Source: Fulvia fulva (taxonomy: Eukaryota > Ascomycota > Dothideomycetes > Mycosphaerellales > Mycosphaerellaceae). From it: DNA of 64,000 bases. The notes under the pieces are model-generated. The model did not search any database and had not been told where the DNA came from. It worked only from the letters and a program-made list of their open reading frames with translations. Where the stretch lies: assembly GCF_020509005.1 (NCBI RefSeq), contig NC_063025.1:62001-126000 (forward strand), read 5' to 3'. A program made the translations under genes and the position numbers. Below, piece after piece: positions 45,691-56,238 of this stretch. Numbering within the stretch: the first letter of the stretch is position 1; every line of letters begins with the position of its first letter.

Positions 45691-46968
45691 ATAGTAGCCT
45701 AGGCTACGGTACTACCGGCGCCTACGGCTATATAGACGAAGCCCCCCTAAGACAACTAGTAGCAACTTATAGAGGACGCAAAAAGTATAGAAACTAACGA
45801 TTAGCTCCCTTACTAGTCTCTATAGGTAATGATTACTTAGCTACGTACGGCGCTTATACTGTTATATTACCGAGGGTAATAAGAAATAAGGACAACGTCC
45901 TAGGCGATTAGTAAGGCTACCCGGAATCAACACCCCTATAGCTAGGCATCGGTCGCGGTATCGATACTAGGCCCCCGCCTAACGCACGATATAGTTACGA
46001 TCCGCATTATAGTAAATAAAGACTAGGCCGAAGTTACGAAGCTATCGAACAAGGAGCTCGCCTAACGAATTAACTAACTAGGGGTAGTCGTAGTGAACTA
46101 ATAGTCTAACGGCACTCTATAGATCTATACTAGCTCTACTACTGCTAGGAGGTACCTAGAGGCATAGCTATAGTAGGTATCTAAGGTTACGGTATTAGCG
46201 AAGGTCTTAACGAAACAATTTACTATCCTAGTCTACGACATACCTAAGGAGTTTGACCTAACTAACTAGGGTCACCTACGCGCTCTCTAAGAGGACAACC
46301 CGGTCACTCTTAACTCTCTAATCTAGAAGGCGACTTGGCTCTATAGGAAATGGCTAGAAGGTAAGAAGGCCTCGGCGCTAAAAGTATAGCTATAAGACGT
46401 AAAAGCGGCGGATCTAGCGATAGAACAAGGCCTAGTCTAGCAATATAGTCTTAAGATAGTAGAAAAGTACTTCTTATCCTTTCGTGTCCTCTAATACTTT
46501 AAATGCTAATAGTATAGACACCAAACCTATACGTATATAAACAAGTAGGCCTGCTCGAACTATAAAGGAGACTATATGTCTAGGGACTATATATCGACTA
46601 CGAGACGGTACGCGAGCTGTCCGGGGTACTACCTATCGTATAGTACGGAATGCCTATAGCGGAAACTAGCGAAAAACAAGGCAATCACAAATAGAACCGT
46701 CGCCCTAAGATTCTACGGCGACCGTAAGGCTAGCCTATACCGGAACTAACTAGCGGCGGTTGGGTATAAGCGCCCTAGGGCCGGGAATAATATAAAGGAT
46801 ACGTAACCTAGGGCGTACGGGAGGCTACGTACTCTACTAGCTACGGCGAGGGAATCTAACTAGGCCCGGCTCCCCTTTAGTATATAGCCGATAGGCGTAG
46901 ACTAGGACGTATAGGGTAGTAGAATATCGGACGATATAGAGGAAATAATTATCGATACCGATAACTAG
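45691..46968 (+). pseudogene. LINE-A ORF1 relic in A4
   Basis: Equivalent of 3460-4737, ATG to ATA, with TAG/TAA at former Gln and Trp codons. Confidence 0.9.
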
Positions 46969-49900
46969 CCTCGATACGCTTAGTATTATCTAGTATAACG
47001 TTAACTATAGTAAGGATATAGTCTAGAACCATTTCCTATACGAGGCGGACCCGCGCGTCTACTACGTCCTTATAATCTAGGAGCTATAGATTGACCCGTA
47101 CTATAAGAGACTAACGACCTACAAGTTACTAGGCTATACGACATACCTACGAGGCGACGGTAGACCCCGTACGTGCTTCTATATTAGTAAGGACATACTA
47201 GAATCCGACTAGGAGGTAGTATACTACGTAGACGAAGAAGGCGGGGGCGATATTATATCCCTCTACGTAGGTAGCACCTAGATATATAACCTATATATAT
47301 AACCGCTAGCCTCGAGGTCTAGCCGCGACCTAGGGGTCTATAGACACCTAGACAGTGCGCTTAAGAGACAAGGGTGCCACATCGTAGTAGGAGACTTTAA
47401 TATATACTACCCTTCCTAGGAAAGCCTTATATAGCCGTACCCTATAGCCGACGAAGTACTCGACTTAATAGCGAGCAACGTAATTGCCCTTAATACCCCG
47501 AAGGACCTAGGCACCTAGAAGAGAGGGGGACTCTAAGGCACGATCGACCTCCCCTAGATCTTAGATAGCTACTACTATACGGTAACCTACTATAGGATCG
47601 AACATAAACTCGAGGCGTCGTTAGACTATATACTAGTCAGGACCTCTATTACGACATAGATATAACGTATACTAGCGAGAACCCCTAAGCTAAACTAGGG
47701 AAAGGCCTACTAGGCTAATATCTAGGCGTACCTCGATAACTCTAAGAGGCTAGTCTAGATCGCGTAGTAGTAATACAATAGTAAAGACGAGATAGACGAA
47801 GTAGTCTAGGGGTTAATAGACGAAATAAGAAAAGCGACCTTACTTTACGTTCCGCTTGCCTAACTAACGACATAGTCTAAACTATACTAGACGCCGGAGT
47901 ACACTACGGTAGTAAGAGAAGTAAGGAGAGCCCGCCGGGTATAGACGAGTAGCTATAGCGAGGAGGCCTAGAACGTATATAGGGAGGCATGCTAATAGAA
48001 GAAAGCTATAATACGAAGGGAGAAAGCAGTCGGCTAGAGGGCTATAGTAGAAGAAATCGCCGGTAAGCTAGAGAGGATATAGAAGCTAGCGAAATAGGCC
48101 CGATAGGACCCTATATAGGGCCCCTCCTTCTCTATTCTAGCGCTATAATCGCCTAGTAGCCCGGTTAGCGACCCCGAGGCTAAGGCGCGTCTACTAGCTA
48201 GCAAGTTCTTCCCGCCCCTAGTCGAGGCTAATCTAAGCGACATAAACAGCTCTACTCCTCTAGCCCCTAGTATCGCGGTCTAATAGGAGGTGTCCGAGGG
48301 AGAAGTTGCCGCTATACTAAGGAAGTTACCGGCGAAGAAAGCCCCGGGGCCGGATAGGATCCTAAACGAGCTACTAAAGAAGTATAGAGATCAACTAGCC
48401 CTAGTAGTTATAGCAATCTTTAACGCCTACCTATAGACCGGATACTACCCGATAGCTTTTAAACAATCGACGATAGTGGTCCTACGTAAGCCGTAGAAGG
48501 AAGACTATACGTAGGTAAAGTCGTACCGCCTAATTACGCTCCTTAACACTCTTAGGAAGGCGCTTAAGAAGCTAGTTATAACGAGACTCTCCGAGGCGGT
48601 AGAGGAACACTCTCTACTCCCGGACACCTAGATAGGTACGCGCCTATAGCGATCGACGCTATCCGCGATAGAACTTATTACCTCTTAGGTAAAGGCTATC
48701 TAGTATAAGAATAGGGACAAGGTAGCTTCCTTACTTAGCCTAGATATATCGGGAGCCTTCGACTACGTGTTATACCCGCGGCTACTCTATATCCTAAGGT
48801 CGAAAGGACTCCCTAAGTAGCTTATTAACTTCGTACGGTCCTACCTCTAAAACCGTAGTACGTCGATCCTAGTCGGCTAGTATAGAAGCCTATTTTAAGT
48901 ACTCTATACTAGAATCCCGTAAGGCTTAACGCTAGTACCTATTCTATTCCTCTTCTTTATAGCGACGCTACTCCTAGCCCTAGAATCCTAGAACACCGCT
49001 ACGAGCGGCTTTGTAGACGATATAAACATCCTAGCGTAGTCTTCCTCGACTAAGGAGAACTATAGGCTACTAGAAGAGAAGTACAAGATCTACGAGGACT
49101 AGGCTAGGAGGCACGGGGCTCGGTTTGCCCTAGAAAAGTACAATCTAATACACTTTACGCGCCGGCTACGGTTCTATAATATATAAGCTTCTATCTAGAT
49201 ATAGGGGTATACGACTAACCCGGCAAATTAGCTTAGGATCCTCGGACTATAGGTAGACCCGGCGCTACGGTAGAGGAAGTACGTATAGGCAATATTACGG
49301 AAAGCTAAACAGAATATAGCATTATGCTAGAGGCTCACTACGTCTATATAGGGGGCGGACTTCCGGTAGTCACGACTTCTATATACGGCTATTATACGGC
49401 CGGTCCTTACCTATAGTAGCTAAGTGTAGTCCTTAGGCGAGAGGGCCTACCTATCGAAGGGACTCGTCGACCGCTAGCGAAGATCTAAAACTAATGCCTA
49501 AGGAAGGTCACCGGGGTATATAAGTCAATACTAACGAGGATACTTAAGTACGAGACCGCTATACCGCCGATCGACCTATATATCTAGGGACTACGGACCT
49601 TCTACTTAGGTAAGTCGGTATAGTACCTAGTATAGAAGGTCATCGCTAGTATAGTCGTAAGGGCCCGCGAATTAGTACTAGCGTATAGAGGTATTCGACC
49701 CGGAAACGAGCCGAACTACCGGGTAAGGGACGAATAGCTAGTAATATAATAGGAAGGTAAGAAATCGTTTATAGAGTAACTATAGAAAGAGAGGTAGAAT
49801 AACTAGGTTGTAGGGTATAGTAGACGCCCTTAGCTAGCGGGACAACCTAAGGAATAGTTAGCTACAAAATCTGCGGTCAAGTACCCCCTAAAGCTTATCT

Positions 49901-50271
49901 ACTACCGCCTTACGAGGGTATAGAGTAGTATAGTAACCTAACTACGAAGCGAACACATCGGCCTCTAGGGGTACCTATTATAGAGGAAGGTTCTAGGATA
50001 TACGAATACTAGCTACCCCTACGGCTATCGCTCCTAGAACGTACGGTACGTACTCCTCGTCTATCCGAGGTAGTCGCTAGGAAGGGGGGAGTAGATAGTA
50101 AAGGCGAGGAACCGGACGATTAGGGCACTTCTTAATAACGCTAAGGACCTACGGCGTATTACGAACTAGATACTAGAGAAGGGCTAGCTAGAATAGTGCC
50201 GCCTAGTAGGAGCAGTATAGGAAGAGAGGACACGACGTAGCGCGACGAGACCGGCTAGGAGCGGGGGCTAA
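46955..50271 (+). pseudogene. LINE-A ORF2 relic in A4
   Basis: Equivalent of 4724-8041 with ATG to ATA and many RIP stops; a one-base loss near 49470 (GTCGA-CCGC against GTCGCGCCGC) also shifts the frame. Minus-strand open frames inside it (such as 48034-48243) are antisense. Confidence 0.9.
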
Positions 50272-50445
50272 CGGGGTAGTAATATAGACTACGTACGTTT
50301 AGAGGGAAAGCTAATCTAGATAAGGAGAAGTTAGGGGCGGGAAGGGTTTTCACCTATTCGGGTTTCCCTTTGTATATAATAATAGATATATACCTATATA
50401 GGCCGGATAGGGTCCTAGAATAGGGGAATGACAAATCTATCTATC

Positions 50446-50456
50446 TATATACAAAT
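50446..50456. repeat. Target-site duplication of LINE A4, right copy
   Basis: Second TATATACAAAT; the gypsy reverse transcriptase resumes. Confidence 0.88.
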
Positions 50457-52413
50457 GCCTCGTATTACCGTTCGGTCTCTATAACGGACCCGTAACCTTT
50501 TAGTCGTATATTAATAAGGTTCTATAGGAATATCTAGATAACTTTGTATTAGTATATCTAGATAACGTCCTTATCTTTAGCGACACTCTAGAGGAACACG
50601 TCGAATACGTACGAAAGGTATTAATTAAGCTACGAGATACCGGGCTTACTATTAATATCGATAAGTCCGAGTTCTACTAGGAACGTATAAAATATCTAGG
50701 CCTTATTACTATACCCTAGGGTATCGAGATAGACCCGGAGAAATTAGAATATATATAAACCTAGGAAGTACTAACTAATCTTAAGGATGTCTAAGCCTTC
50801 CTAGGATTCGCGAACTTCTACCGTAGGTTTATCGAGGCCTTCTCTTATATTACATCCCTATTAACTAACCTAACGAAGTTAGATAGGCCTAGTAATTATA
50901 AGAACCGTAGAATTAACTAGACTAATAATTACTAGAGCGTATTCGAGGCGTTAAAAGTAGCGTTTAGTAAGGCGGGTATACTAGTATACTATATATCGGG
51001 TAGATAGACCGTCGTCGAGACTAACTCCTTAGACTTTATTAATATAGGTATACTCTTATAATACGACGAGTAGGGAGTGTTATATTCTATAGCTTTCTAT
51101 TCGAAGAAGCTAAGCGCCTAGGAGTATAATTACGAGATCTACGATAAGGAACTCCTCGTAATTAGTAAAGTATTCGAAGAGTAGCGCCCGGAGCTTACGT
51201 ATAAAGTAGACGAGAACGGCGATCTAGTTAAACTGTTTATAGACTATAAGAACCTCGAATATTGTATAACTACAAAGTAGCTAAATCGCCGCTAAGCGCA
51301 ATAGGCAGAATTTCTATTATAATTCAACTTCTAGATTATATACCGCCTAGGTATATAAGGAACGAAGCTAGATAGCCTAACGAGACGTAGCTAGGACCTT
51401 CCGTAGGGGGTAGACGATCCGAGAAATCAGTACTAGTATTAGACATTACTTCCGCTAGAGCGATTCCTTAAGATCGACTCTATACGAGCTACTATCGAAG
51501 ATACGCCCGAAGAAGAAGAGACGACGACTCCCCTAAATCCTAAAGCAATCGAGTTCATTCTAGAACTAGAATAGGTACTACAAACATAGCTAGTACTAGC
51601 TCCGGAAGTATAGACTACGAATAAAGCCGAAGTTAAAGCTAAACTCGAGTACCGTATAACGACTACTTACGCCCTAGACTAAGAACTTAAGGCGGTAATT
51701 AAGATACTACGAAAAGATAGTACTATCCCTCTACTCTTATAGAAGGCGAAGATATATCCTACGTACTATAAGGTAGATAGTAATATATTATATATACGAA
51801 ACTAGTACGATAGCTAGAGCCTATAGGTACCTAATAACTAGGCCCTACGGACTCGGCTTATTAGAATGAATTATAACGCTCTAGTAGTAGGACATCTAGG
51901 ACGAGCTCGAACCTATAAACTCGTAGTACGAGAATTCTACTAGCCTAGCTTAGTAAAATTAGTACGTAGATATACCGCGAATTACCGTATATACCGTACG
52001 ACTAAATCTCTATACTCCTAGCTACCTAGATTATTATTCCTACTTTTAGTACTAGACCGACCTTAGAGGCATATTGTAGTAGACTTCGTAGTCGGACTTT
52101 CTAATAGTACCCTCGATAGTATGACCTATAATAATATTATGACCGTAATAGATAGGCTAATAAAGGAAGTCGAGCTAATTCCAATCGGAGCGATAACTAT
52201 ATAGAATACGGTAAGACTTTTCCTTAGGTATATATTCTCCCGATACGGATTTCCTAACACTATTACCTTAGACCGCGGTAAATAATAGGTTACTACCTTC
52301 TAGAAGAAACTTTATAAGATACTTCGTATAAGTAGTAAGCTAAGTTCTTTATACTACCTAGAAACTAATAGACAGTCGGAACGTACTAACTAAGTAATAG
52401 AACAGTATCTCCG
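50457..52413 (+). pseudogene. Gypsy pol: reverse transcriptase remainder, RNase H, partial integrase
   Basis: The frame continues with CLVLPFGLYNGPVTF and the catalytic box, which reads YLDN (GAC to AAC, a RIP-type G to A) near 50560. RNase H follows around 51000-51300 (ETNSLD; YSKKLSAQE-like). The integrase begins near 51880 with its zinc-binding region and core (VVDFVVGL; TLDRGKQ), and stops after SERTNQVIEQYL at 52413. Confidence 0.85.
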
Positions 52414-52597
52414 TATAAGGGCGCGCGTACTATAGGGTCCGAATGAGATAGTTGTTATTCTATAAAGCTACGAAAGAGGAGCGCGAGGCGCGGCGAAGTT
52501 ATAAAGCAAAGCCAAGCCGCGCTAACCCGATACAGAAGGTCCGCGGTTTAGCCGGGCCGACGTAGCTATAGTAAGGGGTCGCGGGCTACCCGTGATA
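52414..52597 (-). repeat. Gypsy 3' LTR of the inverted element
   Basis: 184 bp, minus strand TATCACGGGTAGCC...CCCTTATA; counterpart of 36401-36584. RIP hit opposite strands at the TG end (TATCACGGG here, TGTTACGGG there), so TGTCACGGG is the likely original end. Confidence 0.88.
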
Positions 52598-52611
52598 GTA
52601 CCCCCCCTCCC
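52598..52611 (-). other. Gypsy polypurine tract
   Basis: Minus strand reads GGGAGGGGGGTAC immediately before the 3' LTR, the usual primer for plus-strand synthesis. Confidence 0.8.
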
Positions 52612-55600
52612 AAAACACGCCTTAGTCCTCTAAGCGTTATCTACCTTATAAGGCTACTTGCCTATCGAGCTCTATAATCGCGCGAATGCCGAATCATCCT
52701 CTAGTACCCTATCGTTATCCGATAACATCGCATTCGCTCTATTAAGACTATCCTCGACCGGCTTCCTTCGAGAAACATATTGCCTAGTTAGCTAGCTTGC
52801 CCTAGATCTAAGTCTGTCTTCGGCTCGTACTCGCGTATAATCCTTATAACTAAAGTTAGGTATTATTATAGGCTCTATAGGCTCTACTCGAGTATCGAAT
52901 ATGTACGGAGTAGATTCTATTAGAGGTAAGGCTCGAGGCGACTTATTCGTAACGGTGTCTTTCGGAATAACCCTAATCGAGTTGAGCCCGAGCATCTTAG
53001 TAGCTAGTAGGGACTAGTTAGATAGAGCTACGAAGCCTATAGGCGTAGACAACTCCGGCCGGTTATAGTAAAAGTCTATAATAGCGGCGGCTACGTGTTT
53101 AAGTATGTCCTCTATAGGTTACTAGGTCTCACTATCCTCCTCGTTCTAATATCTAGCCTATTTTACCTTATACTATATATCTACTTTGCGCTTATACCCC
53201 TTCTTCACCTTACCTACCCGCTTACGGGTATATATATTAAGGATCTTTTCTACCTCGTATATATACGTAGGTGCTACTACTATATCGGCTACTATATTAG
53301 CCTCGGTAGTATTAGGTTCGATAGTTATTAGTAGTAGCGGCGCTAGATACTACCCTTTAAGTAGTAGGAAATCGGGGTGGTCGGCTCGTTATAGTAGTGA
53401 GGTATAGAAGTAGTTATTAAGTCCTACTAGAGCGTCTAATAGTTTTAGTCGATAAGAGAGTCTAGCCGGTATGACTTCCGTGATCTAGTAAGGGCCGGCA
53501 TATCTCCTATCTAGCTTCTTAGATAGTCGAGTCGTACGGATATTCTTAGTACTAAGATATACCTAATTACCTACCTTATAGTCTAGAGGAATGCTTCGGT
53601 AGCGGTTTACTACCTCTACTTAGAGAGCTTATAACATTCGTATATTCTCTTAAAGGTGTTTATAAAGCTCGCAAATTCGACGTATAAAGGTTTCTACTAG
53701 TCGCGTATCTAGTCGCTAGAGAGTAGTTAGTCCTCCCTCCTTTCTAGCGTTCAGGTCAACTCGCTCTATAAATTTAGGGTTATATCCTAAGGTAGCGTAG
53801 AACGGCGACATACTAGTAGTCTTAGATAGGTGATTGTTGATCGCGAACTAAGTAAGGCATAGCCATTCTGCCTAGTCATCCTATACCTTATTAGTAAATA
53901 TACGGAGATACTGTTCTATCGCCTAGTTAGTACGTTCTAACTGTCTATTAGTTTCTAGGTAATATAAAGAACTTAGCTTACGATTTATACGGAGTATCTT
54001 ATAGAGTTTCTTCTAGAAGGTAGTAACCTACTACTTACTACGGTCTAATATAATAGTGTTAGGAAACCCGCGCCGACAGAACATATATTTAAGGAAAAGC
54101 CTTGCCGCATTCTATACTGTTATTACGCTAATAGGGATCAGCTCGACTTCCTTAGTAAGCCTATTAGTAACGGTCATAATGTTGTTATAGACTATACCGT
54201 TAGGAGTACTATCTAGGAGTCCGATAACGAAGTCGACTATAATGTGTTTCTAAGGCCGATCTAGAATAGGAAGTGGCTATAGTAATCCTAGTAGCTAGGA
54301 GTATAGAGATTTTGTTATACGGTAGGTACGGCAATTCGCGGTATATCTACGTACGGATCTCGCTAATCTAGGCTAGTAGAATTTACGTACTACGAGTTTA
54401 TAAGTACGAGCTCGTCCTAGATAGCCTACTACTAGAGCGTTATAGTTTATCTTAATTATCCTGGTCTATAAAGCTTAGTCATTTAGTACCTATAAGCTCT
54501 AGCCGTCGTATTGATTTCGAATATATAGTAGGTCGCTATCTACTTTATAGTATACTAGGTAAATCTTCGCTCTCTATAGTAGTATAGGAGTACGGTCTTT
54601 CTATAGGTCCTTAATCGCGGTCTTAAGCTCGTTATCGGTTACGTACGCCGTCGACATTCGATACTCGAGTTCGGCTTCCCGCTAACTTTTACGCGTCGCC
54701 GGTTATTTAGTAGGCGCATCTCGTTCTATAGGTATAAACTCTTTAGCTTTAGGGTTTAGCGGTACTAGTTCCTCTTCTTCCGGCGTATCTTCTACTGTTA
54801 CCTATAGTAAGGCGATCTTAAGGAATCGCTTAGGAGGTAGTAATGTCTAATACTAATGCTAGTTCCGAGGGTCGTCTACCCCCTACGGAAGGTCCTAGCT
54901 ACGTCTCGTCGGGCTGTCTAGCTTTATACCTTAAAGTCCTAGACGGTATATTATCTTAAAGTTGAACTGTAACAAGAACTTAGCCTAACGCGCTTATCGC
55001 CGATTTAGCTACTTTGTCGTCATAAAGTATTCTAGGTTCTTATAGTCGGTATAAATCTTAACTGGCTATAAGTCCTTATTATCTACCTCGTAGGCGAGCT
55101 CGGGTCTCTATTCCTTAAAAGCCTTAATAATAGCTAATAGTTCCTTGTTATAGATTTTATAATTGCACTCCTATAGACTCAACTTCTTCGAGTAGAAGGC
55201 TATAGGATATAGTACACTATTCTCGTCATACTACGAAAGCACGCCGGCGTTTACTAAATCTAAAGAATCTGTCTCTATTACTATTTCCCTACCTAGTACG
55301 TAATGTACGAGCATGCCGGCTTTACTAAACGTAGCTTTCAAATTGTCAAAGGCTCGTTAGTAATCTAGTAACTATTAAATCCTTCTGTTCTTGTGATTGC
55401 TTAGTCCGTCCGACTTAGTCAGGTTTATAAGAGGAGTAGCTATACGCGAAAATGCTTCGATAAACCGCCTATAGAAGTTAGTAAATCCAAGGAAGGCCTA
55501 GACATCCTTTAGGTTCTTAGGAGCTTCCTATGTCTAAATACATTCGAGTTTCTCGGGGTCTATCTCGATACCGTTAGGGGTTATAATTAGCCTAAGATAC

Positions 55601-55970
55601 TTTACCTTCTATTAGTAGAATTCGCTTTTGTCGATGTCTACTATAAGTCCTATATCGCGTAGCTTAGTAAGAACCTTCCGTACGTGTTTAATGTGCTCCT
55701 CTAAGGTGTTACTAAAGATAAGTACGTTATCTAGGTAGGCCGATACAAAGTCGTCTAGGTGTTCTTATAAGACCTTGTTAATATATAATTAGAACGATAC
55801 TAGTCCGTTATATAAGCCGAATAGCAACACTAGATACTTATAGATGCCGTATCGTGTCGTAAACGCTATTAACTACTCGTGCCCTTTAGCTATCCGTAAC
55901 TTGTTAAAGGCTACTATAATGTCTAGCTTACAAAGTACTTCTTGCCGTATATACGGTTAAGCGTCTCTTA
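52612..55970 (-). pseudogene. Gypsy pol (minus): reverse transcriptase to integrase and C-terminal extension
   Basis: Read right to left: reverse transcriptase (YLDN box near 55725), RNase H near 55000-55300, integrase about 54450-53900, then a chromodomain-like or GPY/F-like C-terminal region (RYAGPYQITEVIPARLSYRL, with stops removed, near 53450-53520) and a tail with an open piece at 52995-52792. RIP stops throughout. This copy shows the 3' end of pol missing from the plus-strand copy. Confidence 0.82.
55966..55970. repeat. Target-site duplication of copia-2 (minus), left copy
   Basis: TCTTA, repeated at 61506-61510 after the other LTR. Confidence 0.9.
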
Positions 55971-56203
55971 TGTTAAATAGGTACGAGTTACGTAGTAGTA
56001 GAAGACGGCGGATTATATAAAAGACGAAGAAGGACCTAATAGGATAGCGTGTATCTACATATAGTATCGCCGGTGTTAGTGTAGGTAGATGCTAGGTGTC
56101 CGGATGTTTGCCAGCCTATAGGCTGGCAAACCCTAGTCACGTGATCTATCACATGACACACCCACACCTACATGCTTGTCCTGCGGCCTGTATGTTCTCA
56201 ACA
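55971..56203 (-). repeat. Copia-2 3' LTR
   Basis: 233 bp; plus strand TGTTAAATAGG...TCTCAACA. Holds a perfect 26-bp palindrome at 56106-56131 and a near-palindrome around CACGTG at 56136-56157. Confidence 0.93.
56106..56157. promoter_or_regulatory. Paired palindromes in copia-2 LTR
   Basis: First palindrome: arms GTTTGCCAGCCTA / TAGGCTGGCAAAC with no spacer. Second: GTCACGTGA-TCTA-TCACATGAC, one mismatch, containing the E-box CACGTG. Both recur in all copia-2 LTRs here. They could be transcription-factor sites or an RNA hairpin; function is inference. Confidence 0.55.
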
Positions 56204-56212
56204 CTCCCACTC
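56204..56212 (-). other. Copia-2 polypurine tract
   Basis: Minus strand GAGTGGGAG directly before the 3' LTR TGTTGAG. Confidence 0.75.
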
Positions 56213-56238
56213 AGGCCACATGGTCTCCTACAATCCCT

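Larger units (their letters stand above)
45459..50445 (+). mobile_element. LINE-A copy A4, RIP-mutated, full length
   Basis: 4,987 bp, collinear with intact A1 in the same orientation. This gives a base-by-base view of RIP: ATGGCAGCCCAG at A1 ORF1 start reads ATAGTAGCCTAG here. The extreme 5' 30 or so bases differ from A1. Inserted in the gypsy reverse transcriptase. Confidence 0.94.
36401..52413 (+). mobile_element. Gypsy LTR retrotransposon (plus), nested and 3'-interrupted
   Basis: Starts with a 184-bp LTR, then gag, protease, reverse transcriptase, RNase H and integrase, all RIP-mutated. Three insertions split it: a copia-2 solo LTR (37241-37474), LINE A3 (37978-42922 with filler) and LINE A4 (45459-50445). 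At 52413 it breaks off inside the integrase, where the LTR of an inverted gypsy of the same family begins. Its 3' part is expected beyond the window. Confidence 0.88.

Noticed and set aside
53095..53407. Two overlapping hydrophobic open frames resembling small membrane proteins
   Set aside because: Antisense to the C-terminal part of the inverted gypsy pol; hydrophobicity comes from TA-rich codons (Tyr, Leu, Ile).
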